DNA from: Sphingobacterium zeae
GTDB taxonomy: Bacteria > Bacteroidota > Bacteroidia > Sphingobacteriales > Sphingobacteriaceae
DNA length: 64,000 nt
Direction of reading: 5' to 3'
NCBI RefSeq assembly: GCF_030818895.1
Contig: NZ_JAUTBA010000001.1
Location: 4,030,001 to 4,094,000 of the forward strand
Of the stretch, positions 53,462 through 62,261 are shown one piece after another; within the stretch, counting starts at the first letter, position 1, and every line of letters starts with the position of its first letter. Made by a program: the position numbers and the translations under genes. A model generated the notes under the pieces. That model did no database searches and was not told the origin of the DNA. It saw only the letters and a program-made list of their open reading frames with translations.

Positions 53462-53790
53462 CTAAGCATTTTTTTTCTGGTAGTCCTTCTCCAAATAGGT
53501 GTCCGACCTGGTTACAACAAGTCTTTGGTCAAACTAATTGGTACACTTGTCCAGCTTCCCGGTTGATGGTATACCCAAATACTACTACCGGGCTTGGCGT
53601 GAAGCGCATACACGTTAAATTACCGGGCACCACAATAGACTATACTATCAGCAATCGCAGCGTGAAACTGAATCTCACCTTTGGGAAAATAGCATTCACA
53701 AACAATTTTTATTTTCCATTGCAAATTACCGTCTTTTTTTAAACAGTAGAAACAACCAACAAAACTGACCACTAAATATTTTAAAGCTTT
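53462..53790 (-). pseudogene. PQQ-type beta-propeller (BamB-like) gene fragment
   Basis: Read on the minus strand, this stretch gives two PQQ/BamB-type repeats: YCLKKDGNLQWK, then GEIQFHAAIADSIVYCGAR, an in-frame TAA (53622-53620), and FNVYALHAKPGSSIWVYHQP. After another ~20 codons the frame breaks near 53510 and continues in a second frame (VVTRSDTYLEKDYQKK) to a TAG at 53464-53462. The 'DGNLQW' and 'NVYALHAKPGSSIW' patterns are typical of these propellers. No start codon or complete gene remains. GC is higher than in the flanks. Confidence 0.6.
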
Positions 53791-53935
53791 ATTTTAACAA
53801 ATCATTTGTTAAAATTGATAAACCAATTTTATCCCACTAACTTTGGAATATGATTTAGATGCATGATTTACAAATGGATCAATAAATGAGGCTCAGAAGC
53901 TGTGGCACACTAAATTTTTATACGAACAATTGACA

Positions 53936-54802
53936 ATGGAAAAGCAGGTAAATGCAGGTGAATTTGTAGATCGCTTTATGACAGGCAGTCTGGAGCATCT
54001 TCGCTATCAACAATCGCCGATAAAGATATTTCAGCTTAGTGAAATCGCTCCTTACATTAAATTTCCTACCCCACCAATTTTCTTGGGTTATAACCTCCTC
54101 GTTCATATAACTGAAGGGTATTTTAAACATCAGATCGGAGCCAAAGAATATGTCGTTCAGGCTCCGGCGATTCTTATCAGCAATTACGGAAATATTTCCA
54201 CCATAAAATCTGTCGATAAATCTGCGAAAGGACATTGCGTTTTAATCAACGACAATGCGATGACCTCCATCTTTCGGGAGCAGGAGATTTTGAATATCTT
54301 CAATATCTCGCCCTTGCTTAACTTAACGGGCCAAGACAGCAGTGATCTCCAAGAGCTTTTTAGATTGCTTTATAATGAACTGCTTTCGGAATTACCCTAT
54401 AAAGAATTGTTTGAAAATCTATTAAAATCGGCAATTTTAAAAATCATCAAACTCTCTTCCTCCAATCAAGCGCTCAATCGGAGACAGGAAATTGCGATGA
54501 TGTTCAAACAGCTTGTGCACAAAAACTTCAAAAAGCAAAAAAACATTACATTTTACGCTGACAAGCTCGCGGTATCTACAAACTATCTTAATCGTTGCGT
54601 ATTTTCGGTGTTCAAAAAATCTTCCAAAGAACTCATTCTTGAAGTGCTGATTATGCACAGTCAATTTCTATTGTTTGAATCCAACAAAAGCATTGCAGAT
54701 ATCTGTTATGAATTGGATTTTTCAGACCCTTCTTACTTCTCACGGCTTTTCAAAAAGATCGTTGGCGTTTCTCCTACTTCTTATCGAAACAGAGCAACTT
54801 AG
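53936..54802 (+). CDS. AraC-family transcription regulator
   Basis: The 288-residue protein (ATG at 53936; a TTG two codons upstream is possible) has a cupin-like N-terminal sensor and a C-terminal AraC domain with ADKLAVSTNYLNRCVFSVFKK and the signature DPSYFSRLFKKIVGVSPTSYR. It lies 178 bases before the acyl-CoA dehydrogenase gene on the same strand and may control it. The effector is unknown. Confidence 0.92.
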   Translation: MEKQVNAGEFVDRFMTGSLEHLRYQQSPIKIFQLSEIAPYIKFPTPPIFLGYNLLVHITEGYFKHQIGAKEYVVQAPAILISNYGNISTIKSVDKSAKGHCVLINDNAMTSIFREQEILNIFNISPLLNLTGQDSSDLQELFRLLYNELLSELPYKELFENLLKSAILKIIKLSSSNQALNRRQEIAMMFKQLVHKNFKKQKNITFYADKLAVSTNYLNRCVFSVFKKSSKELILEVLIMHSQFLLFESNKSIADICYELDFSDPSYFSRLFKKIVGVSPTSYRNRAT

Positions 54803-54980
54803 ATTTTCAATATGCACGATTTGTCCTATCTTTTATACTGAAGTACACAAGCGAATCAAATTGATTGCAGTTAATTTTGTGTAAGTGATAGAAGCAAAAG
54901 AGAATTTTAGTTCAACAGACACCCTTTCTTCTTTCTGTTTCGATCTACATTGTTCCATCATTTAATTATATATTTTAAAG

Positions 54981-56501
54981 ATGCTTAAGGTTTCAGAACA
55001 CAACAATATAACCCAAGATTTCGATTTGTTTATTGCGGATTTTAAAACTAAGCTATCAAGCTTATTCCATAAAGAATATGATTACAACTCGCTCAGTCTA
55101 ACACGCGGGCTACCGCCTGATTTTTTAGCTGAGATCATGAAAATGCAACCCTTATCGGTTGCTATCCCCGAAAACCACGGTGGCCGAGGCCTTCATGTCA
55201 AAGAATGCTTGGGGGTACTTGCAGCCGCTTCTTATGAGTCACTATCTCTCTCGCTGATCTTCGGAATTAATATTGCTTTATTTTTGGAGCCTTTTTCTAA
55301 ATATGGCAATACATTACTTCAGGAGAAGGTATTCCAGCAATTTCTGGAAAATCAAGCCATGGGAGGACTGATGATTACCGAACAAGCTTACGGCAGTGAC
55401 GCACTCAATATGCGAACATCTTACGAACAAAAGGATGATAAGTATTTTATAAAGGGGGAAAAACATTGGCAGGGTCTTACTGGCGCGGCAGATTTCTGGC
55501 TCGTAACAGCACGTAAGAAAAATGAAAATGGAGAATTAGTGCGGGATATAGACTTTTTTGTAACCGAGAATGCTTCCGAAGAACAAAAGATAGTGGTCAC
55601 GAAAAAATACAATAGTCTTGGCCTATATGCAATCCCTTACGGTGTTAATAATATTGATATCAATGTTCCTACGGATCACAAACTAAACCCAGAAAGCACA
55701 GGTATTAAGTTGATGTTGGATACCCTGCACCGCAGCAGACTTCAATTCCCTGGAATGGGTATGGGCTTTATCAAACGCATGTTGGACGAAGCAATGGGAC
55801 ATTGTTCAGAACGCCGTGTAGCAGGTATTAGTTTAAATGAATTAGACTCCGTTAAGTTTCAGTTGTCGCGCATACAGGCTGCATTTACATTGTGTTCTGC
55901 AATGTGTTCGTACAGCGTCTCGATTAGTTCCATCAATAATGACCTTTCCGCTCATGGTGTAGATGCCAATAGTGTGAAAGCGTTTGTGACAGACTTAATG
56001 CACGAAGCCGCGCAAATATGTGTGCAATTATCAGGTGCAAATGGCTACAGATTGGATCATGTTGCAGGCCGTGGCCTCGTTGACAGTAGACCTTTCCAAA
56101 TCTTTGAAGGGTCAAATGAGATGCTTTATTCGCAAGTGGCTGAAGCGATCGGCAAACTTATGCGTAAAACCAAAGAAAGCAACTTATTGTCTTTCTTAAA
56201 AAAATATAGCGGAACTGAATTCGCTGCACCATTTTTCTCATCAATCTTAAATTTTGATTTTCCGCTGCAGCCTAAGCAGCGTGAACTGGTTACCCTTGGA
56301 AAGATAATCGCCCGCGTCATTTGTTTTCAATATGTTCTACAAATTAACAATGCAGGTTTTAATGATAAGATGACAGAAATAACACGTCAGCATGTTAGCA
56401 TGGACATTTATATGTTGGTAGGCCAATTATCAAATAATAATAATGCCGAACCACTGATGAACTATGACGAGAACACGGATTGGATGAAGTTCACTTCTTA
56501 A
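54981..56501 (+). CDS. Acyl-CoA dehydrogenase family flavoprotein
   Basis: This 506-residue FAD enzyme has the acyl-CoA dehydrogenase layout: helical N-terminus, the beta-domain segments MGGLMITEQAYGSDA near residue 135 and YFIKGEKHWQGLTGAADFWLV, and the C-terminal FQIFEGSNEMLYSQ region. At 506 residues it is longer than the ~380-residue standard, with an extra C-terminal helical part. The catalytic Glu cannot be assigned with confidence. It follows an AraC-type gene and stands alone, so the substrate is open. Confidence 0.87.
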   Translation: MLKVSEHNNITQDFDLFIADFKTKLSSLFHKEYDYNSLSLTRGLPPDFLAEIMKMQPLSVAIPENHGGRGLHVKECLGVLAAASYESLSLSLIFGINIALFLEPFSKYGNTLLQEKVFQQFLENQAMGGLMITEQAYGSDALNMRTSYEQKDDKYFIKGEKHWQGLTGAADFWLVTARKKNENGELVRDIDFFVTENASEEQKIVVTKKYNSLGLYAIPYGVNNIDINVPTDHKLNPESTGIKLMLDTLHRSRLQFPGMGMGFIKRMLDEAMGHCSERRVAGISLNELDSVKFQLSRIQAAFTLCSAMCSYSVSISSINNDLSAHGVDANSVKAFVTDLMHEAAQICVQLSGANGYRLDHVAGRGLVDSRPFQIFEGSNEMLYSQVAEAIGKLMRKTKESNLLSFLKKYSGTEFAAPFFSSILNFDFPLQPKQRELVTLGKIIARVICFQYVLQINNAGFNDKMTEITRQHVSMDIYMLVGQLSNNNNAEPLMNYDENTDWMKFTS

Positions 56502-56547
56502 TCAAGCGTTGTGCTAACGAAGTCAACCGTTTTTATCACGGTGAAAT

Positions 56548-56591
56548 ATAATTCCTGAAGCCATTTCCTAGGAAGTGGCTTCAGGAATTAT
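56548..56591. terminator. Hairpin overlapping the helicase stop codon
   Basis: ATAATTCCTGAAGCCA (56548-56563) and its complement (56576-56591) form a 16-bp perfect stem between the convergent dehydrogenase and helicase genes. The helicase stop codon (56590-56588) is inside the stem. Confidence 0.85.
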
Positions 56592-58501
56592 ATCGCAGAA
56601 ATATCCCATTCCCATACACTATGGTAATGTCCAATTGCTTCGGTATAGGCGATAAATTCACGATAGAAAGAATTTGAACCGATTGTGGCACTATCACCTA
56701 TTACAACGAGTTTTTTCTTAGCTCTAGTCATTGCCACATTCATCCGGCGAACATCAGACAAAAAGCCAATCTGCTGTTCGGCATTGCTTCGTGTCAAACT
56801 GATATAGATAATATCTTTCTCCTGGCCTTGAAAACTATCGATGGTCTGTATTTTAATCAAATCAGCAAAAGGTTTCAGTCCCCCCTCCCCCTCAAATATT
56901 TCCTGTAATAACAAGACCTGTCTCCGATAAGGTGCGATCACGCCAATGGTCAGGCTCTCCTCGATGCTCAAGGAAGCTGTCCAAGCCCCAATATGTCCGT
57001 TCAGATGAGATGTCAGAAAATGGGCTTCCCCGGAATTGAAGATTGCTCCATCGATTTCCGTTTCTTCAAATCCCGCTCCCGCTGTATCAATAAATAACAC
57101 GGGCTCAGAATCTCCTGCTATCGTCCAATGTGCGACTGCACTATCCGCCTTCAATAAACCATCATACAACGCTACGGAAGGATATTGCATAATTTGTTCG
57201 TTCATTCGATACTGTATATCCAACAAAGAAACTAATTGCGGATTATGGTCTACCAATTTTTCGAACAATGTATGGCTCAGGCCATGACCAGCTATTTTAC
57301 TGGATTTTACTGTGGGCGACAATTGATTGTGATCGCCAGCTAAAACAAGTCGATGTGCTTTTAATATCGGGATCCAGCAAGCAGGTTCCAGTGCTTGTGC
57401 TGCCTCATCTATAATGACTGTTTCATAGCCACGATTTCGAATAACCTCATGATTTGATCCAACCAAAGTTGCAGTAATTACCTGCGATTTGTCCAAAACA
57501 TCTGCGCTGATAAAATCTTGAATCTGATCGACCTCCTTCCGGATCCGGTGAGCTTCATCAAACAATGCCTTTCTCTGCTCCCGCTCCGCCTTTCCAAAAC
57601 TACGTTTATATTTTTGAGCCATCTCGGTATAGGCACGCACTTGCTTTTGAAGTATTTTAATATCCTTATTTGCAGGATGTCGATCAATTTTTGCATCGAG
57701 TGTCAGTTCTTGGAGATGCTCGGAAACTTTTACAGGGTTACCTATTCTTGTTACCGCCACTCCAACCGCATCTAACCGTTCGGTCAACAGATCAACTGCC
57801 GTGTTGCTAGGTGCAACAACCAACAGCTGCTTGCTTTCCTGTTTTAACAACGCCTTCACGGCCTTTATCAATGTTGTTGTCTTTCCAGTCCCCGGTGGGC
57901 CATGCAAAAGTGCCACTGTATTGGCTTCCAAGATCTGCTGAACAGCATTATTCTGACTGACATTCAAGTTGGGGTGGACGAAGAACTCTTCGTTGGATTC
58001 CATTGGAATTGATTCTTCTCCTATTAACTTCCTCACGAAACCACCCTGCTTTGTATCTTTACTCAATTCCTTGCCTTTTTCAAGCGCATTGAACATCTCC
58101 CGATAAGAATACTCATCAAATAATAAATCAACACCAAGCTTCCCTCTCCTGCTCCATTCAGGCAGTTCATCCACACGGAATGAGATTCGCATCCCGTCCC
58201 TATTTACGGAGGATATGATCCCATCTATTCGGTCCCTTTCGGGATCGTGATTCGAGAATAGGGAAACTGGCATACCGAAGCGGAACTTGTGATCGACATC
58301 ATAATGATTGGTTCTGTTTAAACTAACAGACAAGTAATCCCCTCTTCCCAGCTCAGTATCTATTAGCTGAATCGGAAACCAAGTAACCCCTTGCATCCGG
58401 CGTTCATTCAAGCCACTTTTCAATAACAAAGTCTCATGCTGTAATCTATCAAATTGTTGTTCTTCACGTAATAAAGTGATAAGTTTGTCGAAATAATTCA
58501 T
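56588..58501 (-). CDS. SF1 helicase, IGHMBP2/Upf1-like
   Basis: The 637-residue protein is a superfamily 1B helicase of the UvrD/DNA2-NAM7 type. Motif I is HGPPGTGKTTTLIKAV near residue 200, motif II VIIDEAAQALEP, motif III LAGDHNQLSPTV, then the LLDIQYRMNEQI block, QTIDSFQGQEKDIIYISL and MTRAKKKLVVIGD near the end. It unwinds RNA or DNA 5' to 3'. An N-terminal beta-barrel (about residues 40-140) fits domain 1B of Upf1-like enzymes. No nuclease domain is present. Confidence 0.93.
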   Translation of the reverse strand: MNYFDKLITLLREEQQFDRLQHETLLLKSGLNERRMQGVTWFPIQLIDTELGRGDYLSVSLNRTNHYDVDHKFRFGMPVSLFSNHDPERDRIDGIISSVNRDGMRISFRVDELPEWSRRGKLGVDLLFDEYSYREMFNALEKGKELSKDTKQGGFVRKLIGEESIPMESNEEFFVHPNLNVSQNNAVQQILEANTVALLHGPPGTGKTTTLIKAVKALLKQESKQLLVVAPSNTAVDLLTERLDAVGVAVTRIGNPVKVSEHLQELTLDAKIDRHPANKDIKILQKQVRAYTEMAQKYKRSFGKAEREQRKALFDEAHRIRKEVDQIQDFISADVLDKSQVITATLVGSNHEVIRNRGYETVIIDEAAQALEPACWIPILKAHRLVLAGDHNQLSPTVKSSKIAGHGLSHTLFEKLVDHNPQLVSLLDIQYRMNEQIMQYPSVALYDGLLKADSAVAHWTIAGDSEPVLFIDTAGAGFEETEIDGAIFNSGEAHFLTSHLNGHIGAWTASLSIEESLTIGVIAPYRRQVLLLQEIFEGEGGLKPFADLIKIQTIDSFQGQEKDIIYISLTRSNAEQQIGFLSDVRRMNVAMTRAKKKLVVIGDSATIGSNSFYREFIAYTEAIGHYHSVWEWDISAI

Positions 58502-58694
58502 ACTTGGATATCCATATTGACCCAGCGCAAAATAACTGTTTTTTCCGTTATTTGAATCATTTGGGTTTAATTCTTTGCGTCTTTGACCAAATTCTACAAA
58601 GCATATTTATATGCTGACCACAAATTCATATTTATTTGCTATAATTGAAAAACAAAGAATTTACGATCTAAACATTCACAAAAATAGCAATTAG

Positions 58695-59033
58695 ATGAGC
58701 GAAATATTCCTACACGACAGCGAACAGCAATGGACAGACTTGGGCGAAGGCGTCATGCGCAAGATACTCGTTTTTAATGAGGAGCTCATGCTCATGAAAG
58801 TTCGATTTGAAAAAGGGGCCATCGGGGCACTTCATCAACATCCACATACGCAAATTTCTTATGTCAGTGCTGGAAAATTCAGCTATCATATTGATGGTGT
58901 TGATAGCATCTTGACGGCAGGAGATTCGTGTATCATTTATTCAAATCTGATTCATGGATGTCAATGTCTGGAGGAAGGAGAACTGATCGATTCGTTCAGT
59001 CCCTATCGTGAAGATTTTGTGCAATCGACATAA
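58695..59033 (+). CDS. Cupin-domain protein
   Basis: This 112-residue single-domain cupin has the first motif GALHQHPHTQISYVSAGKFSY (metal ligands His, His, Glu-equivalent) and a second motif around LIHGCQCLEEGELID with the fourth His. It resembles KdgF-type proteins of pectin breakdown, but the cluster does not support a role. The metallo-beta-lactamase gene starts 71 bases behind it, on the same strand. Confidence 0.88.
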   Translation: MSEIFLHDSEQQWTDLGEGVMRKILVFNEELMLMKVRFEKGAIGALHQHPHTQISYVSAGKFSYHIDGVDSILTAGDSCIIYSNLIHGCQCLEEGELIDSFSPYREDFVQST

Positions 59034-59104
59034 AATATTCTAATCAAACGTTGAAGAAGCAATATTCATTTCGTTACAACGTTAATGCAATAACATTAAA
59101 AAAT

Positions 59105-59857
59105 ATGATTTCACTTCTTTCAGCTCGTATCCGTGGCCTCCTTGTTAGTTTTTGCTTGAGCACTGGTCTTCTATGTGTTTCTCCAGCAGTACATGCGCAG
59201 GAGAAACCTCTTTTAATAGAGAAAATTAATCCGAAACTATATCTTTACACAACCTTTAATACCTTTGACGGCACCAAATATGCAGCTAATGCCGTGTACC
59301 TAATCACGAAAAAAGGTGTTATCCTTTTTGACACCCCATGGGATTCTACCCAATACCAGCCCTTATTGGATAGTATCAAACAGAAACATAATTTACCCGT
59401 CATTGCTGTTTATGCAACACATTGGCACGAAGACCGTGCAGGTGGTTTTGCCTATTACAATCACATTGGGATTCCCACCTACGCAACAAAAATGACTAAT
59501 GATCTACTAAAGGCAAATCACAAAGCACAAGCCGCCCATCTTGTTGACCTCAATAAAACCTACAAAATCGGTGGTCAATCTTTTGTTCTGAACTTTTTTA
59601 GTCCTGGACATTCCATGGACAACGTTGTCATCTGGTTTCCCGAATATAAGATCCTTGACGGCGGCTGTTTTATAAAAAGCTCGGAAGCGCAAGATCTAGG
59701 GTTTACGGCTGACGGAGACGTAAAATCCTGGAAACCGTCCTTGGCGAGGTTGCTGACAAAATATCCCCAAATTAACATGGTGATACCTGGACACGATGCT
59801 TGGAAAGATAATGGTCAGATAAAACGAACAGAGGCGCTTCTAACAGAAAAAAAATAA
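59105..59857 (+). CDS. Subclass B1 metallo-beta-lactamase, BlaB-like
   Basis: The 250-residue protein (ATG at 59105; a TTG at 59051 would add 18 unlikely residues) has a Sec signal ending VHAQ. All B1 zinc ligands are in place: HWHED (HxHxD), His in SPGHSMDN, Cys in DGGCFIKS and His in VIPGH; the Lys that binds the beta-lactam carboxylate follows the Cys. The segment NTFDGTKYAANAVYLITKKG closely matches BlaB-type enzymes of Elizabethkingia. It should hydrolyse penicillins and carbapenems in the periplasm. It seems a resident chromosomal gene: no mobile element is near. Confidence 0.93.
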   Translation: MISLLSARIRGLLVSFCLSTGLLCVSPAVHAQEKPLLIEKINPKLYLYTTFNTFDGTKYAANAVYLITKKGVILFDTPWDSTQYQPLLDSIKQKHNLPVIAVYATHWHEDRAGGFAYYNHIGIPTYATKMTNDLLKANHKAQAAHLVDLNKTYKIGGQSFVLNFFSPGHSMDNVVIWFPEYKILDGGCFIKSSEAQDLGFTADGDVKSWKPSLARLLTKYPQINMVIPGHDAWKDNGQIKRTEALLTEKK

Positions 59858-60136
59858 TATGTCTATAGGAGGAGCTTTACCAACAGTTTTTCGCTGAGGT
59901 AAATTGGAACAGTCGATTGATAAGAGAGACGCCGTATTAATCAAACTCACTTATTTTTAATAGGATAAAAAAAATATGTAAAGTATTTAGCTGGACAGAT
60001 TAAAATTGCTTATTCGCCTGCAATTAAGTGACGAAAAAACCGTAACTGGATAACAGTGTAAAAAAACAGCATAAAAGTAAAAAAAGGACTATGTTTATCC
60101 AAAAAAATGCTATATTAGCGACACGAAATAAAAGCA

Positions 60137-60210
60137 GGGGCATTAGCTCATTTGGCTAGAGCGCTTCGCTGGCAGTGAAGAGGTGATCAGTTCGATCCTG
60201 ATATGCTCCA
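60137..60210 (+). tRNA. tRNA-Ala (GGC)
   Basis: A 74-base tRNA: acceptor arm GGGGCAT / ATGCTCC (one G-U), D arm with GGCTAGA, anticodon loop CTGGCAG giving anticodon GGC, and T arm with TTCGATC. The 3' CCA is not encoded. A terminator follows directly. Confidence 0.96.
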
Positions 60211-60213
60211 CAG

Positions 60214-60245
60214 AAAAGGGTACTTGATACAAGTACCCTTTTTTT
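60214..60245 (+). terminator. Terminator of the tRNA gene
   Basis: AAAAGGGTACTT pairs perfectly with AAGTACCCTTTT around loop GATAC, and T residues continue to 60245. Confidence 0.9.
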
Positions 60246-60275
60246 GTTCTTTATGCCACGTTTTAAGATACAGTA

Positions 60276-60704
60276 CTATTTGTATGAATTTACAGATTTT
60301 GAAATTTTCCACGCTCCGTTTTCTTTAACAAGCGTGATAAAATCCGTTTTAGCGAAATCGTCAAATTGCATAGTAACTTTCGCGATTGCATAATCAGGTA
60401 ATTCTTCAACGATCTGGGTTGTTGTTTTGCAGTTCATCTTGATACCTTTTTGTTTTTTCAAAAACTCAATCATCTCAAGACGACTATGTTGCAAATCTTG
60501 TTTGCCACAAATTTTTTGGTTAAAATCAGCTGTAAAAAGCTTATCCAAATTAGCTACCTGACCTTCGGTCATTGCACCAACGTACTCGTCGATGGCCAAA
60601 TCAGCGGTAATTAAATTGCGTTCTTCTGGTTTAACAGAAGCCATTGAGCAAGTAGAGATTGCAATCATTGCTGCTGCTACAAATGTTTTTACGAGAGTTT
60701 TCAT
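60276..60704 (-). CDS. Exported NTF2-like protein
   Basis: The 142-residue protein has a signal peptide ending SMAS and then an NTF2-like (lumazine-binding-like) fold: DLAIDEYVGAMTEGQVANLDKLFTADF at the front, IVEELPDYAIAKVTMQF and FITLVKENGAWKISKSV at the end. Members of this fold bind small ligands or serve as scaffolds; the role here is unknown. A TAACTTTG promoter element (minus strand, 60808-60815) lies about 104 bases before the ATG, with a long AT-rich leader. Confidence 0.83.
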   Translation of the reverse strand: MKTLVKTFVAAAMIAISTCSMASVKPEERNLITADLAIDEYVGAMTEGQVANLDKLFTADFNQKICGKQDLQHSRLEMIEFLKKQKGIKMNCKTTTQIVEELPDYAIAKVTMQFDDFAKTDFITLVKENGAWKISKSVNSYK

Positions 60705-60807
60705 ATTTTTTTTAAATTTTATAATGTATTGGTATATTTTTTTCCTATTGTATTGTCGCTTACTATATAAATTTGTTGCGCGCTTTTTATTTATTTATTT
60801 TCTGTTT

Positions 60808-60815
60808 CAAAGTTA
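60808..60815 (-). promoter_or_regulatory. Promoter -7 element before the NTF2-like gene
   Basis: Minus-strand TAACTTTG fits TAnnTTTG. No well-spaced TTTG was found upstream of it, and the leader to the start codon would be about 100 bases. Confidence 0.35.
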
Positions 60816-61001
60816 AGACAACTCATCTGTTGATATCATTACATTTAGATTAACCTTGTATTAAAATCGGTGAGTGCTCTAATTTTGTAGGCGAGTGAAA
60901 TTTTTAACTGGTTCTTTATATAACCAAAACGTGACAGAATGAATAAATTATTGGTTTGAATATTGTTATTCTGTCTTTTTCCTATTAGATTGCATGCTTT
61001 C

Positions 61002-62258
61002 ATGACACACAACAATACACAATTTCTTTTTGACTTTAGACTACCTCTGCTCTTGATTTTACTGCTGTGCAGCGAGAAATTAATATATGCTCAACGCCCT
61101 GCAAATGAAATAGAAACCACCAAACATCTGGCTGACACAAGCAAACAACGCGACTTAATTGATATTGGCAAAGAAATATTAAATATCAGGCCGCCGCAAA
61201 CGGTAAAAAGTACAGGAAAGAAAGTCTATTTTTCATTTTTGCCGTTTTCGACAAATGTTCCTGGCGGAGGGCATGCTTTAATTACCAGTACGACAGCAGG
61301 ATTTTATCTGGGTGATCGTTCTAACACCTATATGTCTAAAATGACATTTACTCCATATACAAATTTTGGCAAAAGATTTGGCCTTCCAATCCGATCCTAT
61401 ATTTGGTTAAAAGAGAATTCCTGGGTAATCGACGGAGATATACGCCTCTTAAAATATCCACACGAAACTTGGGGCATAGGTAAAGAGCACCAAGGCGACC
61501 AACAGATTAATTTAGATTACACCTATTTTCGCCTATACCAACACGCATTAAAAAGAATTCACGGCGGACTGTTTTTGGGTATCGGATATGACTTGGATTA
61601 CCGAATGAACATTAAATCTACGAGTAATACCAAACTCGAAGACTACACTTCTTATGCTTATGGAACAGATTTGAAAGATAATACCACATCTTCAGGAGTC
61701 AGCTTCAATTTAATTTACGATACACGTGCCAATTCGATCAACACCTGGTCAGGCAACTATGCCAACCTGCAGTTTCGAGTCAATCCGACATTTTTAGGTA
61801 GTGATCAAAATTGGAAATCATTATTTTTTGAAGTCAGACGATACCATAGGCTCACCCAAAACCGAAATCGACAAAATATGATTGCGGTAAGGAGCTTCTT
61901 CTGGACTGTATTTAACAGCAAAGCTCCTTATCTCGATCTTCCTAATTTAGGTTGGGATCCTTATAATAGTTCTGGAAGAGGGTTTCCTGTGAGTCGCTTT
62001 CGGGGTAAATCGCTTTACTATCTAGAGACGGAATATCGTCGTGATATTACAAGAGATGGCTTATTTGGATTTGTAGCGTTTATGAATTTTACCACTTTAA
62101 ACGGGCCAAAGAATGCCATGTTTGAAGATTGGAATGTCGGTACCGGGGCTGGTGCGCGAATTAAGTTTAACAAAAATTCAGGCACCAACATCGGCATCGA
62201 TTATGGAATTAGTAAGAACCACCGCGGCGTGAGACTTACCTTAGGAGAAGTGTTCTAA
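61002..62258 (+). CDS. Omp85/BamA-like outer-membrane protein
   Basis: The protein (418 residues from ATG 61002; a TTG at 60963 is less likely) has a signal peptide ending YAQR and a C-terminal 16-stranded-type barrel, seen as alternating aromatic strands. The IRGF-like loop motif appears as VSRFRGKSLYYLETEYRRD near residue 340, typical of the surface-antigen (bacterial surface antigen D15) part of BamA/TamA proteins. No POTRA domains are present, so it is a barrel-only member. The final residues GVRLTLGEVF end in the expected terminal aromatic. Confidence 0.87.
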   Translation: MTHNNTQFLFDFRLPLLLILLLCSEKLIYAQRPANEIETTKHLADTSKQRDLIDIGKEILNIRPPQTVKSTGKKVYFSFLPFSTNVPGGGHALITSTTAGFYLGDRSNTYMSKMTFTPYTNFGKRFGLPIRSYIWLKENSWVIDGDIRLLKYPHETWGIGKEHQGDQQINLDYTYFRLYQHALKRIHGGLFLGIGYDLDYRMNIKSTSNTKLEDYTSYAYGTDLKDNTTSSGVSFNLIYDTRANSINTWSGNYANLQFRVNPTFLGSDQNWKSLFFEVRRYHRLTQNRNRQNMIAVRSFFWTVFNSKAPYLDLPNLGWDPYNSSGRGFPVSRFRGKSLYYLETEYRRDITRDGLFGFVAFMNFTTLNGPKNAMFEDWNVGTGAGARIKFNKNSGTNIGIDYGISKNHRGVRLTLGEVF

Positions 62259-62261
62259 CCC

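Noticed and set aside
53566..53742. Plus-strand 58-codon frame with coding-like text (VKLPGTTIDYTISNRSVK)
   Set aside because: The minus strand of the same bases gives two recognisable PQQ-type repeats, a far better explanation; the plus frame is its shadow.
58695..59857. Pectin-degradation unit suggested by the KdgF-like cupin
   Set aside because: No other uronate or pectin genes are near; the neighbour is a beta-lactamase.
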